NCBI GenBank assembly: GCA_002162755.1 | Contig: MAAS01000018.1 | Location: 85,538-149,537, forward strand | Direction: 5' to 3' | Length of the DNA stretch: 64,000 nucleotides | Origin: Gammaproteobacteria bacterium 50_400_T64 | GTDB taxonomy: Bacteria; Pseudomonadota; Gammaproteobacteria; Pseudomonadales; Porticoccaceae | The notes under the pieces: model-generated | What the model was told of the DNA's origin: nothing | The model's database searches: none | What the model saw: the letters and a program-made list of their open reading frames with translations, nothing else | Part shown: positions 46,101 to 54,134 of the stretch, piece after piece | Position numbering within the stretch: the stretch's first letter is position 1 | Layout: each line of letters starts with the position of its first letter | Position numbers and translations under genes: made by a program

Positions 46101-47270
46101 ACCGCCCCTCAAACCACAAGCTGGTCAGAAAGCTGGTCGGTCAATGCCTCCCCCCGCTGGCACATTACTGGCGAGGGCATTCCCGTTTTAAAAACTGCAC
46201 CCTCAAGCCAACAGGCCAACCAGCGCTGGCAGCCCTGGCCGGGTGAAACTTTAAGCCTGAAGGCCGTAGAGCCCCAGCCCGTACCCGGCCCCAATACCAC
46301 CATCGAGAGTATTGCCCTCGACTACACCCCCGGTAAGCGCAGTGCAGATCTGGCGCTCACGCTAAAAATACGTACTAGCCTGGGCGGCGATTACCGCTTT
46401 AAACAGCCTCCCGGTGGTGAATTACAAAGCATGAGTATTGATGGGCTCGAACAAACCCGGCCCAAGGAACAAGCGTTCGTAGTGATCCCTCTCCACCCCG
46501 GTCTACAAACTATCGATCTGAAATGGCAACTGCCCAGCGGTATCGCCCTGCGCTCGCAGACACCGAGCTTTGAACTACCGACACCGGCCAACAACATCAA
46601 TGTGAAAATGCACTTACCCCAGGGCCGTTGGCCACTCTTGCTCAGTGGCCCTGACATCGGCCCCGCTATGCTCTACTGGGGCGTACTGGCCGTTATCATT
46701 GCTATCGCTATTGCCCTCGGCACCTGTGTGCAACGCCTACAATTATCAATACCCCTGAAAACCTGGCACTGGCTGCTATTGGCCATTGGCATGAGCACGG
46801 TCAATATGGTCGGTAGCCTACCCGTGGTCGTCTGGTTTTTTGCCATGGAAGCCCGACGCCGCTATAGCCCAGCAGCAACATCAAAGCTGTTTAACTTGAT
46901 GCAGATCGGCTTAATCGGCTTATCACTCTTCGCACTCATGAGTCTGTTTTACACAATTCCACAAAGCCTCTTATCAACACCCAATATGCAGGTTACCGGT
47001 AACGGCTCGAGCAATTATGTCTACCAGTGGTACCAAGATCACAGCAATGCCAGCCTGCCCAGTGCCTGGGTCTTTAGTTTGCCGCTGTGGGTTTTCCGTC
47101 TGGCGATGTTACTTTGGTCAATGTGGCTAGTTTTCGCCCTGTTAAAGTGGATCAAATGGGGCTGGCAATGCCTGTCTACCGGCAAGCTGTGGGACAATCC
47201 ACCACCACGGCAACCGCGCAAGAAAGCCCTCAGAAAACCGACTAAAAAAGATACCGCTGAAGAAAAGTAA
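43179..47270 (+). CDS. Unrecognised 1363-aa envelope protein with multiple membrane segments
   Basis: I do not recognise this protein. It begins with a signal peptide (MFVRLIAIVLLFAALSTTAH) followed by about 430 periplasmic, beta-rich residues. Three or so membrane helices lie at about 470-560, another at about 665-690. A striking internal segment at about 703-728 (SCLLPALLLLAGSGLYSPSS) looks like a second signal peptide; a second beta-rich domain follows (about 740-1200), and four or five helices fill 1200-1340. The tail is very basic (PPPRQPRKKALRKPTKKD). The two-halved plan suggests fusion of two exported proteins. It has a good Shine-Dalgarno (AAGGAAG) and its own promoter region. The gene lies upstream of a sensory operon but is separated from it by a leader region. 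Confidence 0.85.
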   Translation: MFVRLIAIVLLFAALSTTAHSAVPPIPPELEKWQGWVLRDHPQYPCPRIAQQPEQRRCVWPGELAITTHADGGEFSQQWEVIADSWLMLPGDDKHWPQAVTINNKDAAVLEFQGQPALHVAAGNYTIQGQWRWQKTPRYIKVPTETALIKLTTEDQEVNVDIDLQGRLWLRNQHQTAPKKNLDNTLKVTVFRALNDAIPLQIETELRLSVAGKPREISLGQLLPDNTEATFFNSPLPARIEPDGRLKIQARAGQWVIKLRARYLHQPHQFTMQKMDEDWPSQEIWSFRAAPHLRGVKPLGLPAIDPSQIDIPPRFANLPTFLMSPDATLELQEQYRGDATPAANRLNLQRTLWLDFDGSGATSKDIISGTMTHGWRLHASPALKLGRIVANGTPQLVTQMTGETGTGIEVRQPQVDVEAINRIDSLSAISANGWLHDFDNVDLTLQLPPGWQLWHAAGPDSVQQSWLSQWDLWDLFICLLIVAALLRTLHWRWALIGAATLALTYHESGSPLASWVILVAALPLLKVLPSGKFKQLTTSFAYLALSALLIIILAFSVQQIRRGLYPQLEMNRTINASHYSDSSAPASLAQRMVKKEVLQIQRMDSAAAPVLEEKDQRQRYRPSDNVQTGPGEPDWQWQQIHLGWSGPVKVGEPLKLYLSPPLLTRLLKFVQVALVALLFYGLAGPLLREHRLFGRKDEPALPSGITSCLLPALLLLAGSGLYSPSSQAQQLAQSHHFPSGKLRAELKAELLKAPLCAPQCAALQSVDIRIEQQQLHLQFTANTNTRLAFPLPLDESWQAQSVYIDNKPATLARNKGKLWVQLDAGVHTVLLTGLAKGDNISIPFPLPPHHTTATAPGWRIHGLNEGHVKSGSLQFEKERKQIVENTTIQPAAIEPFVRVERQLNADIDWALITTVRRIAPQNGTINLRIPLLPGESVVSQNMLIEDHHVVVSFKSKQRHIQWRSVLKPTAQLSLTAPQTTSWSESWSVNASPRWHITGEGIPVLKTAPSSQQANQRWQPWPGETLSLKAVEPQPVPGPNTTIESIALDYTPGKRSADLALTLKIRTSLGGDYRFKQPPGGELQSMSIDGLEQTRPKEQAFVVIPLHPGLQTIDLKWQLPSGIALRSQTPSFELPTPANNINVKMHLPQGRWPLLLSGPDIGPAMLYWGVLAVIIAIAIALGTCVQRLQLSIPLKTWHWLLLAIGMSTVNMVGSLPVVVWFFAMEARRRYSPAATSKLFNLMQIGLIGLSLFALMSLFYTIPQSLLSTPNMQVTGNGSSNYVYQWYQDHSNASLPSAWVFSLPLWVFRLAMLLWSMWLVFALLKWIKWGWQCLSTGKLWDNPPPRQPRKKALRKPTKKDTAEEK

Positions 47271-47290
47271 TACATTAGCAGGGGGCGACT

Positions 47291-47338
47291 ATGAAACAGC
47301 AAAAAAAACCAAGGGTGTCATTTAAAATGCCGATCTAA
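47291..47338 (+). CDS. Possible 15-aa leader peptide
   Basis: ATG at 47291 follows AGGGGG at good spacing and opens a 15-codon frame (MKQQKKPRVSFKMPI). Its TAA stop lies in a small hairpin (CCGAT/ATCGG). It precedes the lipoprotein gene by 45 bases. Translation is unproven and it may be chance. Confidence 0.22.
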   Translation: MKQQKKPRVSFKMPI

Positions 47339-47362
47339 ATCGGTCAGTAAGCCCCTGACACA

Positions 47363-47368
47363 TATAAT
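47363..47368 (+). promoter_or_regulatory. -10 box close to the orphan SBP gene
   Basis: TATAAT occurs 15 bases before the ATG at 47383. The -35 is poor. If used, the transcript would have a leader of only about eight bases. Confidence 0.35.
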
Positions 47369-47382
47369 ATAAGTGAGCGCCA

Positions 47383-48348
47383 ATGAAAACGTATTACAAA
47401 CCAGGTCGAGTCATAATTTCGCTGCTCACCTGCTTGCTAATCTCAGCCTGCAGCCCGCCGCCGAAAACACCGTTACGAGTGGGTACTACGACATGGCTGG
47501 GTTACGAGTCACTCTATGTGGCCAGGCAGCTCAATTATGTTAATGCTGACAGTATTCACCTTGTTGAGCTACCCTCTGCAACGAGTGTTAGCCATGCCTT
47601 CCAAACCGGTAACCTTGAGGCAGCGGCATTAACACTGGACGAAGTGCTCGGTTTACTTCAAAGCAACGTTAAGCTAAAAATCGTACTGATATTGGACACC
47701 TCCAATGGCGCGGACGCGCTGCTCGGCCAATCTGATATGAAAAGCCTCGCCGAGCTCAAAGGACGCCACATTGGCTACGAGAACACCGCGGTTGGCGCCC
47801 TGTTACTTCATGCCGCACTGGTAAAGGCGGGGCTAGAGCCCAGCGATGTGACACTCGAACCCATTCCTTACAGCCAGCACCGAGAGCATTTTGTCACCCG
47901 TGCCGTTGATGCGGTTGTAACCTTTGAGCCAATACGGACTCAGTTACTGAGCGAAGGAGCGGTATCCTTATTTGACAGCAGTCAGGTCCCCGGGCGTATT
48001 GTCGATGTATTAGTGGTTTCTGAAGCGGCAGCTGAAAAATATGCTCCCGAAATAAAACACCTGATAGAAGCCCACTTCAAAGCGCTATCCTTTTTTCACC
48101 AAAACCCCGAAGAGGCGGCTAGGCTAATGGTCCCGCATCTCAATATAAATACCGATGAAATACTCAATTCTTTTAAAGGCCTGCAACTAACCGATTTATC
48201 ACAAAACAAAGCGCAACTTCTACCTCGCCCACCGCCCTTACAGACGACAGCGAGTAACCTGGCTCAGCTAATGCTCGATAATCAATTACTACAACGCCGC
48301 CCTATACTTGATAACGCCTTCACGGGCGAGTTTCTACCGGAAGAATAA
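47383..48348 (+). CDS. NMT1/ThiY-like substrate-binding lipoprotein (orphan)
   Basis: A 321-aa lipoprotein. The lipobox LISAC places the lipid on Cys23, and Ser at +2 predicts outer-membrane sorting. The mature part has the NMT1/ThiY-type SBP fold: LRVGTTTWLGYESLYVARQL, then ALTLDEVLGLLQS and ELKGRHIGYENTAVGALLL, as in NitT/TauT/thiamine-precursor receptors. No ABC permease or ATPase gene is nearby. Instead the stop is two bases from a hybrid histidine kinase, and a REC-EAL protein follows. The context points to a role as a periplasmic ligand receptor for that kinase. The ligand (organic amine, pyrimidine or sulfonate-like) is unknown. Confidence 0.88.
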   Translation: MKTYYKPGRVIISLLTCLLISACSPPPKTPLRVGTTTWLGYESLYVARQLNYVNADSIHLVELPSATSVSHAFQTGNLEAAALTLDEVLGLLQSNVKLKIVLILDTSNGADALLGQSDMKSLAELKGRHIGYENTAVGALLLHAALVKAGLEPSDVTLEPIPYSQHREHFVTRAVDAVVTFEPIRTQLLSEGAVSLFDSSQVPGRIVDVLVVSEAAAEKYAPEIKHLIEAHFKALSFFHQNPEEAARLMVPHLNINTDEILNSFKGLQLTDLSQNKAQLLPRPPPLQTTASNLAQLMLDNQLLQRRPILDNAFTGEFLPEE

Positions 48349-48350
48349 AT

Positions 48351-51300
48351 ATGCAATGGCGTCCCAAATTACAGCTCCGCTTGCTCGTACCCTTTATTGT
48401 CTTGGTGAGCACGTCTCTTCTGATTTTATTTATGGCACTGTATAACCATCAAGTTGCCGAACAAAGCCTCGTCAACAATCGATTTGAGTTGATTAAACGT
48501 ACATTAGCTTTACTGAAACAGGAAATAGAATACAACGCGACCCAGCCGAACTACATTAATAATTCTCAGCGCTTGCTGATGTCTCAAAGTGTCGATAGCA
48601 ACATTCAGACTCTGACCCTTATTGACGCATCAGGCCAAATCGTACTGGCCAACCGCACCGCATGGAAAAACTCTCCAGCCTCTCAGCAACTGCCGTACTT
48701 CAAGACGAGTAAAACAACAGCTAGTTCGGAAGAATTCACCATTGATCTCGCTGTCGATGGCCACTCAATTCAAGCCTATATGCCGCTAAAACTAGCCCCC
48801 ATCAAAAATAGCCTGCGCTCCCGAGAATCAGGTTTACTTTATATGTCGTACGATCTTAGCCGTATGAAAGCGGCTCTCTGGCAGCAAACTTTATATGACG
48901 GCAGCCTTATTTGGCTAATAACGAGCATTTTACTTCTCAGCCTGATCCTCATTCTGGACAAGCTGATCACCCGACCGCTAGCTCGCCTGGCGGCCTTTTC
49001 TCAAGAGGTCTCTCAGCAGCAAAGCGGGTTACAGATCAAAGATGATTTTGTTGGCGAAATTTCAAAACTCGCACAAATACTGAATCACATGAGCCGACAA
49101 GTCTCACAAAGCCTCAAGGCCATCTCTAATCAGCGAGAAAACCTTGAAGTCACACTACACTCGATTGGGGATGCAGTGATCACCACTGATGATACGGGGC
49201 TTGTCACTCGCATGAACCCCGTTGCAGAGCAGCTCACGGGCTGGTACGCCTATGAGGCTAGGGGCCTATCCTTAAAAACCATCTTTCCCATTATTGATGC
49301 CAGCACTCGCGCAACAATTCCCAACCCTGTCGATAAAGTCCTCGCTACCGGCGAAACGGTCTATTTAACCAACCACACAACCTTAATTGCCAAAGACGGC
49401 AGCGAATACCAAATTGCCGATTCGGCCGCACCCATTCGTGATGCCGAAAATAAAATCATTGGCATGGTTCTGGTCTTCAATGACGTGACTGAAGCCTATC
49501 AATTACGTCAGGCCGCGAGGAATATACAGCAACAAATAGAAAGCCTGTTCAACGATATGCAAAGTATGGCTGTGATTTTAAATTGTGACGGCACCGTGAC
49601 GTTTACCAATAACACACCCTTAAAATTTAGAGGGATTACAGCCGATGATGTTCTTGGTAAAAAGCTCTGGAACTGCCCGTGGTTTGACTACTCATCTGAC
49701 CTGCAAGGCAGCATTCAAAACAGCTGCGCTCAAGCAGCAGCAGGCAAACAAACAACCCTCGACATTCAAATTAGTAATGCTCAGGGGGAAATTGTCTGGA
49801 TTGAATACAGCATTCACCCTGTGGTCGATGAAGAGGGGCAAGTTGTTCAAGTACTCGCTGAAGGACGCGATATCAGCCAAAGAAAACAAGCCGAAGAGGC
49901 GCTAAACGCATCTTTACAGCATATTAAACTGTATCGGGAGCAAACACCGTTAGCAACGATTGAATGGAATATGGAATTCCAGATTGAAGACTGGAATGAC
50001 GCCGCCAGCAAAATGTTTGGCTACACGCTAGACGAAGTTAAGGGCCGTGACGCCAATATTATCGTGCCTGACTCCGCTAAAGCCGAGGTCAATCATGTCT
50101 GGGATAGCGCTATTCACCAGAGTGGCGGCGAAATTAATATTAATCAGAATATTACTAAGGATGGTCAACTCATTCTCTGTGAGTGGCACAACCGCTCTAT
50201 TGTCAATCAGGCTGGCGACGTCGTCGGCATGGCCTCACTGGTACTCGATGTCACTGCCGAACATCAAGCTCAAATAGCCCTCATCAAAAAAGAGCAGGAG
50301 CAACGGGAGATACTCAACACCCTCGTAGAAGGCATTATTACAGTCAATGATAAAGGTGAAGTACTGAGCATTAATCCAGCGGCAGAGCAAATGTTTGGCT
50401 ACACTAATGAAGAAATTAATGGGCAAAACCTGTCTATCATTATGCCAAATTATAATTTCGACAACGTTGATCAATATATTGAGAATGCTTTAACAGCAAC
50501 AACGTCCGACAGACTCGGTCGGCGTAGGGAAATAATCGGACTGCATAAAAACAAAACCACATTTCCACTGCAAATCTCTGCAGCGGAGCTCCCCCCTGCA
50601 ACCGATGGTACTCGCCGCTTTATTGGCTCCTGCAATGATTTAACAGAGAGCAAGCTACAGCAGGAACACTTGCAACGCACACAAAAAATGGATGCACTGG
50701 GTAAAATTGTCGGCGGCATCGCCCACGATTACAACAACATGCTCGGCGTTATTATTGGCTATGCCGATCTCATGGCGATCAAGTTTCAAGATATCGAAGG
50801 TCTGGACAAGTATATAGGCAATATATCTCAGGCTGGTGAACGCGGCCGCGATCTCACCAAGCGGATGCTCGCCTTTTCCAAGCAAGACACCTCACAACCT
50901 GAAGCGGTTGAGCTGCATGCTCTACTCACAGAGCAAAAGGAACTACTCAGCAAATCGATCACCACCCTGATTAAACTCGAATACAAACTCTGCGATTCAC
51001 CCTGGCCTCTCTGGCTTGACGCCGGCGAACTCGAAGACACCCTGTTAAATTTGGCCATTAACGCCAAATACGCTATGCCCAATGGTGGTACTTTGGTTTT
51101 GGCGACACACAAACGTCAACTGTCTTTTGCAGATGCCCGTGCTTTGGGCCTGGCTGAAGGTGACTACATGGAGCTCAAGGTCTCGGATGACGGCTCCGGT
51201 ATCAGCGAAGAATTCCAAAACAAAATATTTGACCCCTTCTTCACCACCAAAGGTAGTGACGGCACTGGCCTGGGCTTAAGCCAGGCCTACGGTTTTATGG

Positions 51301-51812
51301 ATCGCTGTGGCGGTACAATACGCGTCAATTCAACCCTTGGTACCGGCACCACGTTTTCACTCTATTTTCCACGCTATGAAGGCGCTATTCCCTATCAGGT
51401 AAGCCTGGCAGACAAACCGGCGCAGTCATCGGTTAACGCAGAAAAAATCCTGATCGTCGATGACGAACCCGCTCTGCGAGAATTAACGCGAGAAATACTG
51501 ACCATTGCAGGCTATACCGTATTAATCGCAGGGGACGCTAACGCAGCCCTGGCCATACTGGAAAAAGAAGCGGTCGACGTAATGCTCAGCGATATTATTA
51601 TGCCGAAGATGAATGGTTACGATCTCGCAAAAATCGTTAGCGAAAAATACCCCGGTACAAAAATACAATTGGCGAGTGGCTATAGTAGCGAGCAAGCTAT
51701 TAATGAAAGCCAAGAAAAACTGCACCGCAATATATTACGTAAACCTTTTCGCTCATCGGATCTATTGAATACAATCGCCGAATTATTGGAGACCCCAAAT
51801 AATGTCCACTAA
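48351..51812 (+). CDS. Hybrid sensor histidine kinase with four PAS domains and C-terminal receiver
   Basis: A 1153-aa membrane kinase. Helices at about 11-31 and 183-202 bracket a periplasmic domain of 150 residues; HAMP is at about 203-255. PAS domains lie at roughly 265-385, 395-510, 520-640 and 650-770. The DHp domain has phospho-acceptor His792 in GGIAHDYNNMLG, and the ATPase domain shows NLAINAKYAMPNGG, DDGSGISEEF and DGTGLGLSQAYG. A receiver follows with Asp1081 in LSDIIMPKMNG and Lys1131. The Shine-Dalgarno overlaps the end of the SBP gene. It shares an operon with that SBP and with the REC-EAL gene, which it overlaps by 11 bases. Confidence 0.95.
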   Translation: MQWRPKLQLRLLVPFIVLVSTSLLILFMALYNHQVAEQSLVNNRFELIKRTLALLKQEIEYNATQPNYINNSQRLLMSQSVDSNIQTLTLIDASGQIVLANRTAWKNSPASQQLPYFKTSKTTASSEEFTIDLAVDGHSIQAYMPLKLAPIKNSLRSRESGLLYMSYDLSRMKAALWQQTLYDGSLIWLITSILLLSLILILDKLITRPLARLAAFSQEVSQQQSGLQIKDDFVGEISKLAQILNHMSRQVSQSLKAISNQRENLEVTLHSIGDAVITTDDTGLVTRMNPVAEQLTGWYAYEARGLSLKTIFPIIDASTRATIPNPVDKVLATGETVYLTNHTTLIAKDGSEYQIADSAAPIRDAENKIIGMVLVFNDVTEAYQLRQAARNIQQQIESLFNDMQSMAVILNCDGTVTFTNNTPLKFRGITADDVLGKKLWNCPWFDYSSDLQGSIQNSCAQAAAGKQTTLDIQISNAQGEIVWIEYSIHPVVDEEGQVVQVLAEGRDISQRKQAEEALNASLQHIKLYREQTPLATIEWNMEFQIEDWNDAASKMFGYTLDEVKGRDANIIVPDSAKAEVNHVWDSAIHQSGGEININQNITKDGQLILCEWHNRSIVNQAGDVVGMASLVLDVTAEHQAQIALIKKEQEQREILNTLVEGIITVNDKGEVLSINPAAEQMFGYTNEEINGQNLSIIMPNYNFDNVDQYIENALTATTSDRLGRRREIIGLHKNKTTFPLQISAAELPPATDGTRRFIGSCNDLTESKLQQEHLQRTQKMDALGKIVGGIAHDYNNMLGVIIGYADLMAIKFQDIEGLDKYIGNISQAGERGRDLTKRMLAFSKQDTSQPEAVELHALLTEQKELLSKSITTLIKLEYKLCDSPWPLWLDAGELEDTLLNLAINAKYAMPNGGTLVLATHKRQLSFADARALGLAEGDYMELKVSDDGSGISEEFQNKIFDPFFTTKGSDGTGLGLSQAYGFMDRCGGTIRVNSTLGTGTTFSLYFPRYEGAIPYQVSLADKPAQSSVNAEKILIVDDEPALRELTREILTIAGYTVLIAGDANAALAILEKEAVDVMLSDIIMPKMNGYDLAKIVSEKYPGTKIQLASGYSSEQAINESQEKLHRNILRKPFRSSDLLNTIAELLETPNNVH

Positions 51813-53457
51813 AACAAGTGGCAAAACTTGGTCATGGGCACCCGAACTAAATACAGGGGTAAACGTAATTGATGATGAACATCAAGAATTATTACAGCTG
51901 ATTTACCAGGCCCACCTTCTTGTCGAAGAAGGCACGAGTACATCACTATTACTAGAACACGCTCGAAACCTTATCGTTTGCACGGCGTCCTACTTCTATC
52001 GAGAAGAGCGCATCATGCAAGTAGTCAATCATCCTGCCCTTGAGCCCATCGTCTCGGCCCAGGCTAAAATCATGCAGGACTTACAGCATAATTTTAATAC
52101 TCGCCCCTTTAACAATAAATCCATTGGCGAGTTTATCGACCTGTTAAAAGAAAGCCTGGTTGCACATATACAATTAGAAAAGAAAAACTTCTCTGCATTT
52201 AGCGACAACTTTAACGACAAGATAAAAACCGTACTCTCCAGAGTAGAGCCCCTGATAACGGCCAACACCGTCAATATTTATATCGTCGATGACGAACAAC
52301 CCCATGTCGATCTTATGGTTGAAATGATTAGCATTGCAGGCTTATCCGCAACCGGCTTTACATCTGCAAAGATTTTTGTTGACCAGCCTATCGCTAATAC
52401 AGACATTGTCCTGCTTGATTTAAATATGCCCGACATGGATGGTATTGAGGTTATGCGTACCCTCTACAACAAGGGCTGCATGCCAACCTATATTCTTGTC
52501 AGCGGCTTTGATGAGCGCGTGCTGAACTCGGCCAAACAATTTGCCAATGCAAAAAATATTTTGGTTGCTAAAAAACTCAGCAAACCGATAAACACCAGAG
52601 ACTTCATCCATTACATAAGTCAGCTGCATATTGAAACTCGACTGCAGCTCATTAAAAATTGTACGCCGAAAAAACCAATATCAAGCGCCAAGAAGAACCT
52701 TTCTCTCGAGCAATTAAAAACGGCCATCCATGAAAATCAACTGGTTCTTTTTTACCAACCCAAACTGGATATGAAAAGCGGAAAGCTCGTCGGCTTCGAA
52801 GCACTAGTACGCCTTCAGCACCCCGAACTGGGTCTTATTTTCCCCGACCAGTTTATTGCTATGGCAGAGAAAAACAATTTAATTTCCGACCTCACTTACG
52901 AAGTCTTCCGTCTCGCCACCCTGGATTATTTAACATTTCGCGCTGCCGACATTAACCCGGTAATTTCCATCAATATTTCTGCTCAGGACTTACTCGATCT
53001 GTCGATGCCCGAGCGTTTTGCTGCATTAGCCAGCGCGAACGACATACCCCCCGAAGCAATCACTATTGAGCTCACTGAAACAGCGATATTACAATCAGTA
53101 TCTGACTCCCTCGACATACTCAATAGATTGCGAATGAAGGGGTTTTCTCTATCAATTGATGACTTTGGTACAGGTTATTCCTCGCTGGTACAGCTCTATC
53201 AAGCGCCCTTTACAGAACTCAAAATCGACCAGCATTTTGTGATGAGAATACTGGACGATGAGGAAGCTCTGTCGATTGTAAAAATCTGTATTTTATTAGC
53301 GAAAGAACTGAAAATGACCTCCGTCGCAGAAGGTATAGAAAGCCAGGACATTTGGGATAAGCTGGAGCAATTGGGCTGCGATCTAGCCCAGGGCTATCTT
53401 ATTTCAAAACCGGTGCCCATCGACGTATGCTGTGAATGGGTAGCTCAACTGCCTTAG
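51802..53457 (+). CDS. Hemerythrin-like (degenerate)-REC-EAL response regulator, c-di-GMP phosphodiesterase
   Basis: A 551-aa protein. Residues 1-135 align with bacteriohemerythrin (WSWAPELNTGVNVIDDEHQE), but three of five iron-ligand His are lost: Tyr64 replaces the HFxxEE His, and Ile83 and Gln87 replace the HxxxH pair. His27, Glu68 and His122 remain, with Glu126 in place of the final Asp. A receiver (about 157-275) has phospho-acceptor Asp206 in VLLDLNMPDMDG. The EAL domain (about 305-545) is intact: FEALVRL, ISINISAQDL, IELTE, DDFGTGYSSL, LKID, AEGIES and AQGYL. Phosphorylation by the upstream kinase probably controls c-di-GMP hydrolysis. It is the last gene of the operon. Confidence 0.93.
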   Translation: MSTKTSGKTWSWAPELNTGVNVIDDEHQELLQLIYQAHLLVEEGTSTSLLLEHARNLIVCTASYFYREERIMQVVNHPALEPIVSAQAKIMQDLQHNFNTRPFNNKSIGEFIDLLKESLVAHIQLEKKNFSAFSDNFNDKIKTVLSRVEPLITANTVNIYIVDDEQPHVDLMVEMISIAGLSATGFTSAKIFVDQPIANTDIVLLDLNMPDMDGIEVMRTLYNKGCMPTYILVSGFDERVLNSAKQFANAKNILVAKKLSKPINTRDFIHYISQLHIETRLQLIKNCTPKKPISSAKKNLSLEQLKTAIHENQLVLFYQPKLDMKSGKLVGFEALVRLQHPELGLIFPDQFIAMAEKNNLISDLTYEVFRLATLDYLTFRAADINPVISINISAQDLLDLSMPERFAALASANDIPPEAITIELTETAILQSVSDSLDILNRLRMKGFSLSIDDFGTGYSSLVQLYQAPFTELKIDQHFVMRILDDEEALSIVKICILLAKELKMTSVAEGIESQDIWDKLEQLGCDLAQGYLISKPVPIDVCCEWVAQLP

Positions 53458-53478
53458 TTTTTACGCTCACAAACACGT

Positions 53479-54111
53479 TTATTTTTTACCAGAAATATTC
53501 GCTGTTACCTGCTGTATTTGACTGTCCTGCCAGGACGCCACTAATAATTGCGCGGCAATGGCACCCAGCAAAGCCAGCAACATATCCCACTGGGCATCCC
53601 AGACATCGCCCTGAACGCCGAGAAATTCAATCGAACCGTCACCACCGAATACCGCAGTCCACCATTCAATTAATTCATAAAACGCACTGAAAGACAGACA
53701 AAAACACAGCACCAGAAAAAACAACCAGCGCCCGGGTTTGACAATTTGACGGCGAATAAACATTTCACGAGCAACTAGCGCCGGTACAAAACCCTGGGTG
53801 ATATGGCCGAGACGATCGTAATTATTACGGGAAAATTCAAACCAGTCCTGCATCCAGAAACCCAGAGGCACTCTGGCATAAGTGTAATGGGCACCAACCA
53901 GCAATAAGACAGCATGGGCAAAGAGAAAATAATAGACCAGCCGCGTCAGCGGAAATGGCTTACGACTCAACCAGAGAATAGGCAAGCCAATAAACACCGG
54001 CAGAGATTCAAGCCACCAAGTTATACGGTCATAGGGATCAATCCAGGACCAGACTGTCACCCCTGCCAGCAGGCAGCATAAAACGAGTAACTCCCTATTA
54101 TTAGCCATCAA
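53479..54111 (-). CDS. DUF2238 (YjdF-like) membrane protein
   Basis: A 210-aa integral membrane protein with about six helices. The DUF2238 signature is visible as NNYDRLGHITQGFVPALVAREM, LSFSAFYELIEWWTAV and GVQGDVWDAQWDMLLAL. The acidic residues of the last two motifs are conserved in the family and may line a channel or active site. The function is unknown. It is on the minus strand downstream of mpl, with a 23-base gap, so it is probably co-transcribed. Confidence 0.88.
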   Translation of the reverse strand: MMANNRELLVLCCLLAGVTVWSWIDPYDRITWWLESLPVFIGLPILWLSRKPFPLTRLVYYFLFAHAVLLLVGAHYTYARVPLGFWMQDWFEFSRNNYDRLGHITQGFVPALVAREMFIRRQIVKPGRWLFFLVLCFCLSFSAFYELIEWWTAVFGGDGSIEFLGVQGDVWDAQWDMLLALLGAIAAQLLVASWQDSQIQQVTANISGKK

Positions 54112-54134
54112 CTATTAAGTGCAAGTCTTCCGGT

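Noticed and set aside
47383..48348. Thiamine-precursor or taurine transporter locus
   Set aside because: Only the binding protein is present; permease and ATPase genes are absent, so I call it an orphan receptor.
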